This document shows positions 8,002-16,856 of a DNA stretch of 64,000 nucleotides, piece after piece. The translations under genes were made by a program, and so were the position numbers. The DNA comes from Bacillota bacterium. GTDB lineage: Bacteria; Bacillota_I; Bacilli_A; RF39; UBA660. The stretch spans positions 985,811-1,049,810 of the forward strand of contig SVAI01000001.1 in assembly GCA_015059495.1 (NCBI GenBank), read 5' to 3'. The notes beneath the pieces are model-generated. The model saw only the letters and a program-made list of their open reading frames with translations. It was not told the DNA's origin and made no database searches. Position 1 is the stretch's first letter. Each line of letters begins with the position of its first letter.

Positions 8002-8997
8002 TTAATACGAAGAGGATATATCATCTAGAATATTAAAAACTAATTCTGGTTCTTTATCATCTTCTAGTGGAAATCTTCTAGAGTTGTAACATTCTCTAAC
8101 TATTATATTTAACTCATTACCATCATTATCTTTAACTTGGATAGTGGACTCAAAGGTTGGTATCTCAGAACCAACCTTTTTGAGTGCTTGTCGATACTCC
8201 ATCTTATCTTTACCAGGTTTCTTTATACCCTTAGAGTGTCTATAGATGTTAAACTTAGGTGGATAATACTTTAATCGAGCACCCTTTATATAATACTTAG
8301 GTTCTTTCAACTCTTTTTTAGTTTCAGCATCATAATAAACCTCTTTAACAAACAAGTGATTTTTAATAATTTCTTCATAAGTCATATTACACTCATCTAC
8401 AGGTAAATCACTTAAATGAGCAGTAAAATAAGCTCCTAAATTCTCTACATTACCATATAAAGGTAGAATCTTAACATACCCTTTATTCCACATTTTTACT
8501 ACTTTATCATAATCTAAATAAGGAACTATATCTTCCCATATATAGATCACATGAATATGAAAGGATCCAGTCGATTGTGGTTCACATACCATTATATACT
8601 CATAATCCTCATACCTATACTTAAACTTCATATTGAATTTTTTAAAATCATCATAAAGTTTTTTAGTATCTACCATTTTTTCTTTATACGTCAATGTTAT
8701 CATCTTACACTTTCTAACATCTTCACAATTAACATTAATCGCTTCACGTATACTCTTAAATGTTTGTTTTAACGAAGCAACACCTTGAGACCTATTCTCA
8801 ATCTGTTTCTTACATTGTTTAATTTCTCCAGTAGTAGTATTCTTATACATACCACCAGGTAATAATTTTATTCTACCCTTAGTATTCTTATTCTTAACAT
8901 ATAATATCTCTTTTAACCAAGAATTATATGTTATTAACGTTACCTCATCTCTAGGATTAATATCATAACTATCTAACTTATTAATATTAATCTTCAT
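8002..8997 (-). CDS. HUH-type Rep-like protein (rolling-circle initiator family)
   Basis: 331 residues. The central region matches the plasmid/phage rolling-circle Rep pattern: MITLTY (about 99-104), DDFKKFNMKFKYR, EPQSTGSFHIHVIYIW with the metal-binding HIH at 147-149, then W..GYVKI and AYFTAHLSDL. Related proteins usually have YLTKYL here; the tyrosine (about residue 190) is kept but the lysine three positions on is alanine. This could weaken or change nicking. AAAGGT precedes the ATG. It probably initiates replication or mobilisation of the element at 1-9.6 kb. Confidence 0.72.
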   Translation of the reverse strand: MKININKLDSYDINPRDEVTLITYNSWLKEILYVKNKNTKGRIKLLPGGMYKNTTTGEIKQCKKQIENRSQGVASLKQTFKSIREAINVNCEDVRKCKMITLTYKEKMVDTKKLYDDFKKFNMKFKYRYEDYEYIMVCEPQSTGSFHIHVIYIWEDIVPYLDYDKVVKMWNKGYVKILPLYGNVENLGAYFTAHLSDLPVDECNMTYEEIIKNHLFVKEVYYDAETKKELKEPKYYIKGARLKYYPPKFNIYRHSKGIKKPGKDKMEYRQALKKVGSEIPTFESTIQVKDNDGNELNIIVRECYNSRRFPLEDDKEPELVFNILDDISSSY

Positions 8998-9236
8998 ACT
9001 TATAACCTTTACCGGCTATAAATAAACTTTTAGTAACGTGTACTAAATAAAACATTTTCCTCTCCTTATAATCTGTATCTAATTCTAATTACTTTAACTA
9101 GAACTAATTTAATATATATAATATTTTTTCTGATAATATATATATACTAATAAATAATAATATAGATAGGTTTACCTCATAATCATCACTCCTTATACTT
9201 GTATAATACGAGTGTGATAACCGCATTGAATAAAAA
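8998..9236. other. AT-rich spacer upstream of the Rep-like gene
   Basis: About 240 bases that hold no credible gene. They include runs of alternating AT around 9110-9170 and the tract CTTGTATAATACGAG at 9199-9213, a possible -10 region. A replication start or promoters could lie here, but nothing decisive is visible. Confidence 0.35.
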
Positions 9237-9262
9237 AAGATATAGAATCAACTCTATATCTT
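9237..9262 (-). terminator. Terminator of the gene at 9261-9551
   Basis: AAGATATAGA (9237-9246) and TCTATATCTT (9253-9262) form a 10-bp stem, with a T-run on the minus strand. Confidence 0.75.
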
Positions 9263-9551
9263 AAATATTAGATTTTATATCTTTTATTAAAGTATCTAAC
9301 TGTTTAACAGTCAAAGGAATAGATCTATTATAAAGAAACATATTTTCCTTATTAAAATAGATTACAATTATATCTTTACCTTTAATAGTAATACTAAACT
9401 TATGAGGTTCTATTAAGCTTATATTAGTATTAACAATCTTAAGTATTCTACCTTGTTGAATAGTGTATTTAACATTATTAAACTTACAAGTAGTAACTAT
9501 TCTTTTCTCTAGTTTTTCATCTTTGTTCAAATCCTGTATTTCATATACCAT
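9261..9551 (-). CDS. Hypothetical protein, about 96 aa
   Basis: The start at 9551 (MVYEIQDLNKDEKLEKR) is chosen for the GGTGGT stretch just upstream. It is a short beta-rich protein (two similar halves, KYTIQQGRILKIV and FSITIKGKDIIVIYF) without a recognised family. It is the last element-side gene before tRNA-Trp. Confidence 0.65.
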   Translation of the reverse strand: MVYEIQDLNKDEKLEKRIVTTCKFNNVKYTIQQGRILKIVNTNISLIEPHKFSITIKGKDIIVIYFNKENMFLYNRSIPLTVKQLDTLIKDIKSNI

Positions 9552-9577
9552 TTTTACCACCACTTTTCTATACAAAC

Positions 9578-9614
9578 AAAAATCGCTGGAACCCTTATAA
9601 TTCCGGCGATTTTT
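9578..9614 (-). terminator. Terminator downstream of tRNA-Trp
   Basis: AAAAATCGCTGGAA (9578-9591) pairs with TTCCGGCGATTTTT (9601-9614), with one G-T pair. On the minus strand it lies about 40 nt after the tRNA 3' end. Confidence 0.8.
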
Positions 9615-9652
9615 AATGTATTTTAACTTGATGGTTCAAGTAAAATTCTAAA

Positions 9653-9726
9653 TGGCAGGGGCACAAGGATTCGAACCCAGACGAACGGTTTTGGAGACCG
9701 TCATACTACCATTATATTATGCCCCT
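9653..9726 (-). tRNA. trpT: tRNA-Trp (anticodon CCA)
   Basis: The minus strand folds as a tRNA: a 7-bp acceptor stem (AGGGGCA with TGCCCCT), a short D arm, an anticodon stem ACGGT/ACCGT with loop CTCCAAA (anticodon CCA), a TTCGAAT T-loop, discriminator G and an encoded CCA tail. The T stem (CTGGG/CCTTG) has one T-T mismatch. Anticodon CCA reads TGG, consistent with the standard genetic code in the window. It is transcribed alone and ends at the terminator at 9578-9614. Confidence 0.93.
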
Positions 9727-9772
9727 AAAAAACAATTAACATAGATATTATAATATATATCTATGCTAATTA

Positions 9773-10612
9773 TCAAGAATTTTTAATTCTTTTTACTCTT
9801 TTAATTACTTTATTAAAGTTATCTTCTTTTTTTGTATTATATTGTAATATATAAGCTAATCTGTTTTTATCTATTCTACATTTAACAAACCTATTTTGTT
9901 TCTTATATAACATTTGATAATAAATAGGTATAGCCATACTATTAACAACTTTATCATCGTTAATATCACTTTGAGAATCTAATAATGATTTTCTAACTAA
10001 TAACTCAATTGCTTTTAAAGCAGATTTATCATCATTAACTACCGGTAAAACCAAACCATCATCATATATACCTACACTATCATCTTCATAATCTAAAAAA
10101 GTAGTATTATGTAAAACATTTCTCATCTCGTCAAGATTATATATATCATTACTGCAAATAAAATCTCTAACATTTTGAAAATCAAAGCCTTTAGCAAGAT
10201 TAATAAAGTTCATATAGTTTTCCTTAGTAATATAATCAAAATCTCTTTTAGATACATAAAAATAACTAATATCTTCTTTAGCACATGCTACTTTAAATCT
10301 AGTTATAATATCTCTCATATAATTATAATTTTTTTCATCATAATAACTAAGAGCATCATATACTTTATCAGCAGCATAATTACTTATTTTAAGAGCATTT
10401 TTTAAAACAAATGAAGTTATCTTTATTTCATATTTAACAGTATTAAAATAACTATCAAATAATTCAAGGAATTCTATTTCAATTAATGGATCATTTGGCA
10501 AACACTTATATCTAAGATCAAGTAGCTTTTTTTTATAAACGAAAGCACTTGATGCTTGATTTAATAATTCCTTATATAGATTTACAAAAGTTTTATAATA
10601 AAACAAATTCAT
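9773..10612 (-). CDS. Hypothetical protein, 279 aa
   Basis: A mostly helical protein rich in Tyr and Asn. A helical N-terminal half (LLDLRYKCLPNDPLIEIEFLELF) is followed by VGIYDDGLVLPVVNDDKSALKAIELLV and a basic C-terminus. It has no signal peptide or membrane segment, and no family was recognised. It is a monocistronic gene between tRNA-Trp and the VanY-type gene. Confidence 0.8.
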   Translation of the reverse strand: MNLFYYKTFVNLYKELLNQASSAFVYKKKLLDLRYKCLPNDPLIEIEFLELFDSYFNTVKYEIKITSFVLKNALKISNYAADKVYDALSYYDEKNYNYMRDIITRFKVACAKEDISYFYVSKRDFDYITKENYMNFINLAKGFDFQNVRDFICSNDIYNLDEMRNVLHNTTFLDYEDDSVGIYDDGLVLPVVNDDKSALKAIELLVRKSLLDSQSDINDDKVVNSMAIPIYYQMLYKKQNRFVKCRIDKNRLAYILQYNTKKEDNFNKVIKRVKRIKNS

Positions 10613-10655
10613 AATAATTCCCCTTTAAACAATAGAACTTATTATATATCAAAAA

Positions 10656-10677
10656 AATTAGAGTGTAAACTCTAATT
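10656..10677 (-). terminator. Terminator of the VanY-type gene
   Basis: AATTAGAGT and ACTCTAATT pair around a 4-nt loop, followed on the minus strand by seven T. Confidence 0.75.
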
Positions 10678-11675
10678 TAATTGTTATATTCTGAAGTTAT
10701 ACCTAAATAATCTTCTAAAGTAATCCAATCTCCATTATTATATAATTCTTTAGCTATATCTTTACCAACATATCTAAAATGCCATGATTCATTTTGATAT
10801 CCTGTTTCATTTTCTTTACCTTTAACATATCTTAAAATAAATCCATATTTATAACAATTATCACTTAACCACTTAGCTTCAGGTGTATTATCAAATTCAT
10901 TAGATATACATGGTCTATTAGTAGCACATACATCAAATGCTAAACCTGTTTGGTGTTCAGAATGTCCTGGTCTTGCACTATACTTATCCGCTTCTTTTTT
11001 ACCATCTCTAGAAACATAGTTATTATATAATCTTTCTTGTGTTCCATATGATCTAAATCCAGATTGAACCCACATGTTATAACCTTTTTCCTCTTTAGCA
11101 GCAGCAAACATTTGGTTAGCACTATATTCAGCATCACCATTTAATTTAACTGGATTAAAATCTTTTGGTATTGAATAAGTTTTATTAACAATTAATAAAC
11201 CATTAATATAAGTTCTACCTTCTTCAGTATATCCCTTATATCCTTTAGATGTAGTAAATTCTACTTTACCATTACTATTATTAGAATTGTTATTATTACT
11301 ACTATTGTTATTATTCTTATTTTCTTTAACAACTAAAGTAAATGCTTTTTTAGTAACATTCTTACTACTATCTTTAGCTACATAATATAACTTATATTCT
11401 CCAGCCTTAGTTAAATCATAATTTCCTTCAATAGTAACATATACATCACCATCTACATCATCTTTAGCACTAACTCCATCCATAATATTCTTATTATCAC
11501 CATTAGCAACTACTTCTACTCTATCTTTATAAGTAATAACTGGTGCTGTAATATCTTTTACTTCATCTTTTTTAAATATTAATTTATAACCAAAGTATAT
11601 TACTAATCCAACTATAATTAAAAATATTAATCTTCTAATAAATATTTTAATCTTTCTTTTACTTCTTTTACTCAT
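10677..11675 (-). CDS. Membrane-anchored D,D-/L,D-carboxypeptidase (VanY family) with Ig-like domain
   Basis: 332 residues in order: a basic N-terminus and one membrane helix (about 10-31); an Ig-like domain of the DUF5011 type (about 40-117, TAPVITYKDRVEV...DDVDGDVYVTIEGNYDLTKAGEYKLYYVAKDSSKN); an Asn/Ser linker; and a VanY peptidase domain (about 165-315). The zinc and catalytic motifs are present: SEHQTGLAFD and ESWHFRYVG. It trims peptidoglycan stem peptides outside the membrane. It may be a D,D- or an L,D-enzyme. An unknown gene lies 8 bases upstream. Confidence 0.9.
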   Translation of the reverse strand: MSKRSKRKIKIFIRRLIFLIIVGLVIYFGYKLIFKKDEVKDITAPVITYKDRVEVVANGDNKNIMDGVSAKDDVDGDVYVTIEGNYDLTKAGEYKLYYVAKDSSKNVTKKAFTLVVKENKNNNNSSNNNNSNNSNGKVEFTTSKGYKGYTEEGRTYINGLLIVNKTYSIPKDFNPVKLNGDAEYSANQMFAAAKEEKGYNMWVQSGFRSYGTQERLYNNYVSRDGKKEADKYSARPGHSEHQTGLAFDVCATNRPCISNEFDNTPEAKWLSDNCYKYGFILRYVKGKENETGYQNESWHFRYVGKDIAKELYNNGDWITLEDYLGITSEYNN

Positions 11676-11683
11676 TAAATCAT

Positions 11684-12886
11684 CTACTTTCCTCTATTAG
11701 GTGATTTATTCACTGAATTACCACCCATAGAAACATTTTTAAAATAATTAATTAGATTTGTAAAATTCATTATACCATTAAACGCGTTAAACGCATCTAC
11801 AAATAAATTAAATTGTTCCTCTTCATTAAAAACTATTTGACGAGGAGAACCACTACCATCAGCAGAGGTACTATATATACCTTTTATTATAGCTGGTGTT
11901 GCTCCTGCTAATGTATTTGCTTTTCCTTGAGCATCATCTATAAGTAAAGTTTCTACATAAGAAGTATTTCCATTATTAACTTCACCTATATATGTCCATG
12001 GATATCTATTAAAACCTTTTGCTTGTGATATAGATACAGTATCACTCTTAGAATATTTAGTTAAAGGTTTATTTAACTTAGCAACAATTGATACTTCACT
12101 TAATGGTCCATACTTTAAAAATGCTTGTGATTTTAATCTTACTTTATGATAATTAAGTAATTTAGTTTGTATATTAGGACTATGTTGTATTTCTGCTATC
12201 ATATAACTATTAGCAGCAATCCTCTTTAAAAAATCTTCATTAAATTGTTTTATATCATTATTACCATTAATATCCTTCATAATCCATTCTAATATATCTA
12301 TAGAACTCATATATTTATTACCTGTTAACCTAATAAAATCAGGATTATTTCTTAGTTGTTTTGCACTAACACCAAGTAAGTGTAATAACTCTCTTTCTTT
12401 TATTTCAAAATCAAAATAATCACTTACTGAAGGATCTTTAGTAGTTAACTCTGCAACTAAGATTCTATTATGATAAGCATCATAATAGGTATTTATAGCT
12501 TCTCTCATTAATGATAAAGTCTTACCAATATCTTCTTTAACCATATTAACATCACTAACAGGGTAAACAATAGTTGAAGGTTCTTTAGTTTTATCATAAT
12601 ATAATTTTTCATCACTATTTTTAATCATTAGAGATTTATAATAATTTATAACTGAACTACAATAGTTTTCAAATATCTCATAAAATGAAGCTCCACATTC
12701 AAAAGTATCAGATATAATAACATTATAATAATCACTATGACCACTTAAAAACTCCATAACATCATAAGGATCATTATTAGATAACATATATTCAATACTA
12801 AATAACCCTTTATAATGTAATTCTTTATTAATAGATGATACTATTTCTCTAAACTTAAGTACATCGTCAAATTGCATATTGTTCAT
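11684..12886 (-). CDS. Hypothetical protein, 400 aa, possibly PBECR-like
   Basis: The start is set at the ATG at 12886 because AAGGA is correctly spaced to it and not to the ATG 9 bases upstream. The middle (YYDAYHNRILVAELTTKD...FDFEIKERELLHLLGV) faintly resembles the PBECR nuclease-like domains seen in phage and polymorphic-toxin proteins. The C-terminus is Asn/Gly-rich. No catalytic residues can be assigned. It lies directly upstream of the VanY-type gene and is probably co-transcribed with it. Confidence 0.7.
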   Translation of the reverse strand: MNNMQFDDVLKFREIVSSINKELHYKGLFSIEYMLSNNDPYDVMEFLSGHSDYYNVIISDTFECGASFYEIFENYCSSVINYYKSLMIKNSDEKLYYDKTKEPSTIVYPVSDVNMVKEDIGKTLSLMREAINTYYDAYHNRILVAELTTKDPSVSDYFDFEIKERELLHLLGVSAKQLRNNPDFIRLTGNKYMSSIDILEWIMKDINGNNDIKQFNEDFLKRIAANSYMIAEIQHSPNIQTKLLNYHKVRLKSQAFLKYGPLSEVSIVAKLNKPLTKYSKSDTVSISQAKGFNRYPWTYIGEVNNGNTSYVETLLIDDAQGKANTLAGATPAIIKGIYSTSADGSGSPRQIVFNEEEQFNLFVDAFNAFNGIMNFTNLINYFKNVSMGGNSVNKSPNRGK

Positions 12887-12980
12887 AACTACCATCCTTA
12901 TTATAAGTATAACATATTAATATACTAATTAACTAACTAAACTACATTACTTAACAAATAATAAGTAAATATATTTTAAA

Positions 12981-13005
12981 AAAAAGAGCGAATAGCTCTT
13001 TTTTA
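12981..13005 (-). terminator. Terminator of the amidase gene
   Basis: AAAAAGAGC (12981-12989), loop GAATA, GCTCTTTTT. The minus strand continues into a T-run. Confidence 0.75.
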
Positions 13006-13017
13006 TTTTATCTATAT

Positions 13018-14034
13018 TCAAGGAATTATTAATTTTTGTCCTACGTATAATAATGATGTAGATAAGTTATTTAAATCAGCTAGAGTCGATACACTAGTAT
13101 TAAACTTTCTAGCAATAGAATATAATGTATCTCCTTTTTCTACAACATATTCATTGTTACTTTTATTAATCTTAAGACTTTGCCCTACACTTAATAAATC
13201 ATTACTTAAATTGTTAATATCCTTTAACTCATCAACAGATATATTAAACTTTTTAGCAATACTATATAAAGTATCCCCACTCTTAACAATATAATAATTA
13301 TTATCACTACTCATATTTTCACTTACAATTAACTTTTGACCTATAGATAAAACATTTGAATTTAAGTTGTTTATATCTTTTAATTTATCAACAGTTAAAT
13401 TAAACTTTCTTGCTATGCTCCAAAGAGTATCGCCTCTTTGAACTGTATAATAATAACCAACGTCAGTGTTATAATCTACACCTAAATAAGCCGTTAAACC
13501 TTTAACTGTTGCCTCTGCCAACTTTTCTATATCACTTCTTAAAGTATTAACATCTTTCATAGTTTTATCATCTATAAAACCATATTCTATTATTATCGCC
13601 TCTGTATTAGGTGTTTCTCTTAAGATATAGTAATAATCCTTACTAGGATTATTACTACTTCTTTTTTGATATACTTTCCTAGGTGTTTGTCCTACCCTTA
13701 CTAATTCATTTAATATATTCTTACCTAATTCATCATTATTTCTTAATGCATATATAACTTCACTACCTGATCCACCACCAGCATTAATATGATTAGATAA
13801 TACTATTACATCTTCACCATTTCCATAGGTATTTAATATCTTATTAACCCTATCACTTGGATTTAAAGTAATATCACTATCTCTAGTTAAAGTTGATTCT
13901 ATACCTAATTCATCTAATCTTCTTTTAATATATTTAGCTATTTTTAAAGTTAAATCCTTTTCTTTTAATCCATTAGCAACAGCACCACTATCTTCACCAC
14001 CATGGCCTGCATCAATTACTATCTTTTTATTCAT
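13018..14034 (-). CDS. N-acetylmuramoyl-L-alanine amidase with three LysM domains
   Basis: 338 residues from the ATG at 14034 (AGGTGATT upstream). The Amidase_3 catalytic domain (about 1-185) has the zinc ligands in DAGHGGEDSG, the glutamate of LKEKDLTL, SNHINAG and the catalytic glutamate in IIIEYGF. Three LysM repeats follow (about 195-240, 247-290, 295-338), each with a YxVxxGDTLxSIA core. It cleaves the amide between muramic acid and L-Ala. There is no obvious signal peptide, which resembles some spore- or phage-type amidases. It is divergent from the surface protein gene next to it. Confidence 0.93.
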   Translation of the reverse strand: MNKKIVIDAGHGGEDSGAVANGLKEKDLTLKIAKYIKRRLDELGIESTLTRDSDITLNPSDRVNKILNTYGNGEDVIVLSNHINAGGGSGSEVIYALRNNDELGKNILNELVRVGQTPRKVYQKRSSNNPSKDYYYILRETPNTEAIIIEYGFIDDKTMKDVNTLRSDIEKLAEATVKGLTAYLGVDYNTDVGYYYTVQRGDTLWSIARKFNLTVDKLKDINNLNSNVLSIGQKLIVSENMSSDNNYYIVKSGDTLYSIAKKFNISVDELKDINNLSNDLLSVGQSLKINKSNNEYVVEKGDTLYSIARKFNTSVSTLADLNNLSTSLLYVGQKLIIP

Positions 14035-14152
14035 AATAATCACCTATAATATATTATGAATAAGTAATAAAAAAGTTAATAAGATAAAAATATTTATATA
14101 TACATTTCTAATAAATTTAGATATAATTTAATCATAGAATAGGAAGAGTGAT

Positions 14153-16093
14153 ATGAAGAGAAAATTTAAAGTATTATTTATGCTTTGCTTGGCATTTATA
14201 GTACCAAAACCAGTACAAGCAGAAGTAACGGACACTACAGCTCCGACATTAACAGATTATACATTGTCAAAAAATGAAATAAAAGTTGGAGAGTCAATCC
14301 AAATTACAACAAACACTCAAGATGATATATCAGGAGTAAAAGTCATAAGATTTAACTTCTATGATAAAAGTCAAGATTCAACATTATTTTTATATATAAA
14401 TACAGCATCAGGAATTCAAACAAGAACAACTAATGAAGCAAGTAAAACAAATCCTGGAACATATACTCTACGTACACTAGAAGTAGAAGATGGTGCAGGA
14501 AACAGTGCTTGTTATACAACTGAAGAGTTTAAAGATGAAGTAAAAAGTTGTACTAATATAATAAAATCATCAACAATTAAATATATAGAAACTCAAGGTG
14601 CTAAATATGGACATATAAAAGATATTAAAATATCTAAACAAGAAATTAATCCAAAAGAAAATGTAACATTTACTGTAACAGTTGATGATCCAGATATTGA
14701 AAGTTTTTCACTATTATATAATAATGGAAAAACAATTTCCTTTGAAAATCCAAATCATCAAACAGTATTAACAAAAACATTTAATGGTTTTGATGTAAGT
14801 GGAGAAACATACAAGTTATATCATATTGAAATTAGAAATAAAAATAAAATGATTACAAAGTATTCAGAGCCAAATCAATCTCAAGAAGGTGCAGAGATGA
14901 TATATGATTTTGATTTTGCACCATATACTATTAAAGTATCAGGAACTAAAGATACAATAGCACCAACATTAAATAGTATAAGTATTGAAACACCAAAAGT
15001 TAATGCACCAGGTATACTTAAACTAAAAATTAATGCAACTGATGACATTAAAAATAACTTAAGTAATATTAAATTTAATTATAGATTAAAAGGACAAACT
15101 ATTAAAGCATACGGATTTAGCTTAAATCAATGTAAAGGTTCAGATAACGGTTATACATGCCAAGTTGAAATAGACCAATACATGACACCAGGTGTATATG
15201 AATTTTATAGTATTGGATTATTTGATAAATCAAATAACTCAGTATACTATATGAAAGATCCATATGATGAAAATAGACCTTTAATACCACTTGAATTTGA
15301 AATAAGCACAGAAATGAAAAGTGATTTAGTATCATCTACTGAAAACCAAGAAGTAATTGAAAAAATACTTAATGAAAAAGATGATGCTACAATTACACTA
15401 GATTCAACAAGTAATCCAATTGTATCTAAAGATATTTTTAATGCAATTAGAGGAACTAATAAAAAATTATATATTGAATCTAATGGTATTCAATGGATAT
15501 TTAATGGTAGCAAAATAACTAATGAAACTAAAGATATTAATACTAAAGTTAATATCTATAAAAATTATGAATCAGAAAAGAAATATTCTACACCACTAGA
15601 TGAAACAACAGGTTTAGTAATTAAGTTTGAAAAGAATGGTTTATTACCAGGTGTAGCTAAAGTAAGAATTAAAGCAGATTACGCATTTAGAGAATTTATT
15701 GGTACAACAAACTTAGAAGTATACTATCTAGATGAACAAAATGAGTTATTAGATCCAGTAGCTAAAAAGATTGAAATGACTGAAGATGGGTACTATGAAT
15801 TCTATATTGAACATAATAGTACATATATAATTACAAATAAAACTCCAGATGTAAGATTCTTATCTGATAAAACAGATGATTTAAAATTAAACGAAGAAGT
15901 TAATACACAAGAATTTATGGTTAACGAAGAAAACAAAGAAGAAACTTATGAAACAAACCTAACAGTAGATAATAAAAAATCTAACATATTATTAATTGTT
16001 ATTTTTTCAACAGTTGCAGTATTACTAATACTAGCAATTATATTTAGAAAAAAAATAATGAATTTATTTAAGAAAAAAGAAAGTAGTATTTAA
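14153..16093 (+). CDS. Large surface protein with Ig-like repeats and C-terminal membrane anchor
   Basis: 646 residues. A signal peptide (residues 1-24, ending KPVQA) precedes three repeats of an Ig-like type (starting near TDTTAPTLTDYTLSKNEIKVGES, HIKDIKISKQEINPKENV and DTIAPTLNSISIETPKVNAPG). A beta-rich domain and a linker follow, then one membrane helix (about 611-632) and a short basic tail (KKIMNLFKKKESS). There is no LPXTG, so it is anchored by the helix. The likely role is cell-surface structure or adhesion. A TATAAT-like box near 14120 lies upstream. It is the only rightward protein gene for several kilobases. Confidence 0.88.
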   Translation: MKRKFKVLFMLCLAFIVPKPVQAEVTDTTAPTLTDYTLSKNEIKVGESIQITTNTQDDISGVKVIRFNFYDKSQDSTLFLYINTASGIQTRTTNEASKTNPGTYTLRTLEVEDGAGNSACYTTEEFKDEVKSCTNIIKSSTIKYIETQGAKYGHIKDIKISKQEINPKENVTFTVTVDDPDIESFSLLYNNGKTISFENPNHQTVLTKTFNGFDVSGETYKLYHIEIRNKNKMITKYSEPNQSQEGAEMIYDFDFAPYTIKVSGTKDTIAPTLNSISIETPKVNAPGILKLKINATDDIKNNLSNIKFNYRLKGQTIKAYGFSLNQCKGSDNGYTCQVEIDQYMTPGVYEFYSIGLFDKSNNSVYYMKDPYDENRPLIPLEFEISTEMKSDLVSSTENQEVIEKILNEKDDATITLDSTSNPIVSKDIFNAIRGTNKKLYIESNGIQWIFNGSKITNETKDINTKVNIYKNYESEKKYSTPLDETTGLVIKFEKNGLLPGVAKVRIKADYAFREFIGTTNLEVYYLDEQNELLDPVAKKIEMTEDGYYEFYIEHNSTYIITNKTPDVRFLSDKTDDLKLNEEVNTQEFMVNEENKEETYETNLTVDNKKSNILLIVIFSTVAVLLILAIIFRKKIMNLFKKKESSI

Positions 16094-16107
16094 CTACCTT
16101 CTTTTTT
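16078..16107 (+). terminator. Terminator of the surface protein gene
   Basis: AAGAAAGTAGT and ACTACCTTCTT pair with one mismatch around ATTTA, followed by TTTTT. Confidence 0.65.
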
Positions 16108-16138
16108 TATCTTATAATACCATGTTCCCTATGATATT

Positions 16139-16771
16139 TTAATTTCTTGTTTTATTATTATCTTTTACTGGTGTAGATAATTCTCTTTTAATATCTTCAG
16201 CATTAAATGTATGTAATATATCATCACCAAATTCATTTACAGAACTTTTTATACTTGAATCAGCTGATATACCAATATTTTTTAAACTAAACCAAACTTG
16301 TTCTAATATAGTACTTTCATCTAATTTATAATTATTTTTTAAACAATTAACAGCATCATTATCATAGTAATCAACATAAAAATCATAACTATTACAATCG
16401 AAATTAAAACTTGTTCTACCTAAAAATAATTCACTACCTAATAAACTAATATTTTCAATACTTAATTCATTATCTCTCACATTAAAAGCAATCTTAACTT
16501 TTTCTCCAGTTTGATAATGACCAAATATTACATTTTGACCAACATCACTAAAAACCACTTTATCAACAATCAAAGGACTATTAACAAATTGAAGTTGATT
16601 AGCAGTTACACCACGAAAATGATAACCATCTTCTACTTTATCTATTACTTCTAAAGACCCAGGAGTTAATGTAAAGTTTTTAAATGAATCAACAATAGCA
16701 CTAGCTTTGTCTTGAGAAAAATGATTAGCTTGTAAAGTATAATATAAATAATATTTTTCATTGTATTGCAT
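16139..16771 (-). CDS. Hypothetical protein, 210 aa
   Basis: Not recognised. It is an alpha/beta protein with many Asn, Asp and Phe residues and no signal or membrane segment. It is convergent with the surface protein gene and followed upstream by another lineage-specific unknown on the same strand. Confidence 0.78.
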   Translation of the reverse strand: MQYNEKYYLYYTLQANHFSQDKASAIVDSFKNFTLTPGSLEVIDKVEDGYHFRGVTANQLQFVNSPLIVDKVVFSDVGQNVIFGHYQTGEKVKIAFNVRDNELSIENISLLGSELFLGRTSFNFDCNSYDFYVDYYDNDAVNCLKNNYKLDESTILEQVWFSLKNIGISADSSIKSSVNEFGDDILHTFNAEDIKRELSTPVKDNNKTRN

Positions 16772-16834
16772 ATATAATTCCTCCTACTAACAATGTAATA
16801 TATAATAACAAACATATATTTGCAAGTCAATAAT

Positions 16835-16856
16835 AAAACAACCCTAAGGTTGTTTT
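16835..16856 (-). terminator. Terminator of the gene at 16844-18160
   Basis: AAAACAACC (16835-16843), loop CTAA, GGTTGTTTT (16848-16856). Confidence 0.7.

Noticed and set aside
1-9600. Possible prophage
   Set aside because: No capsid, tail, terminase, portal or lysis genes are seen. The gene set fits an integrative or mobilisable element.
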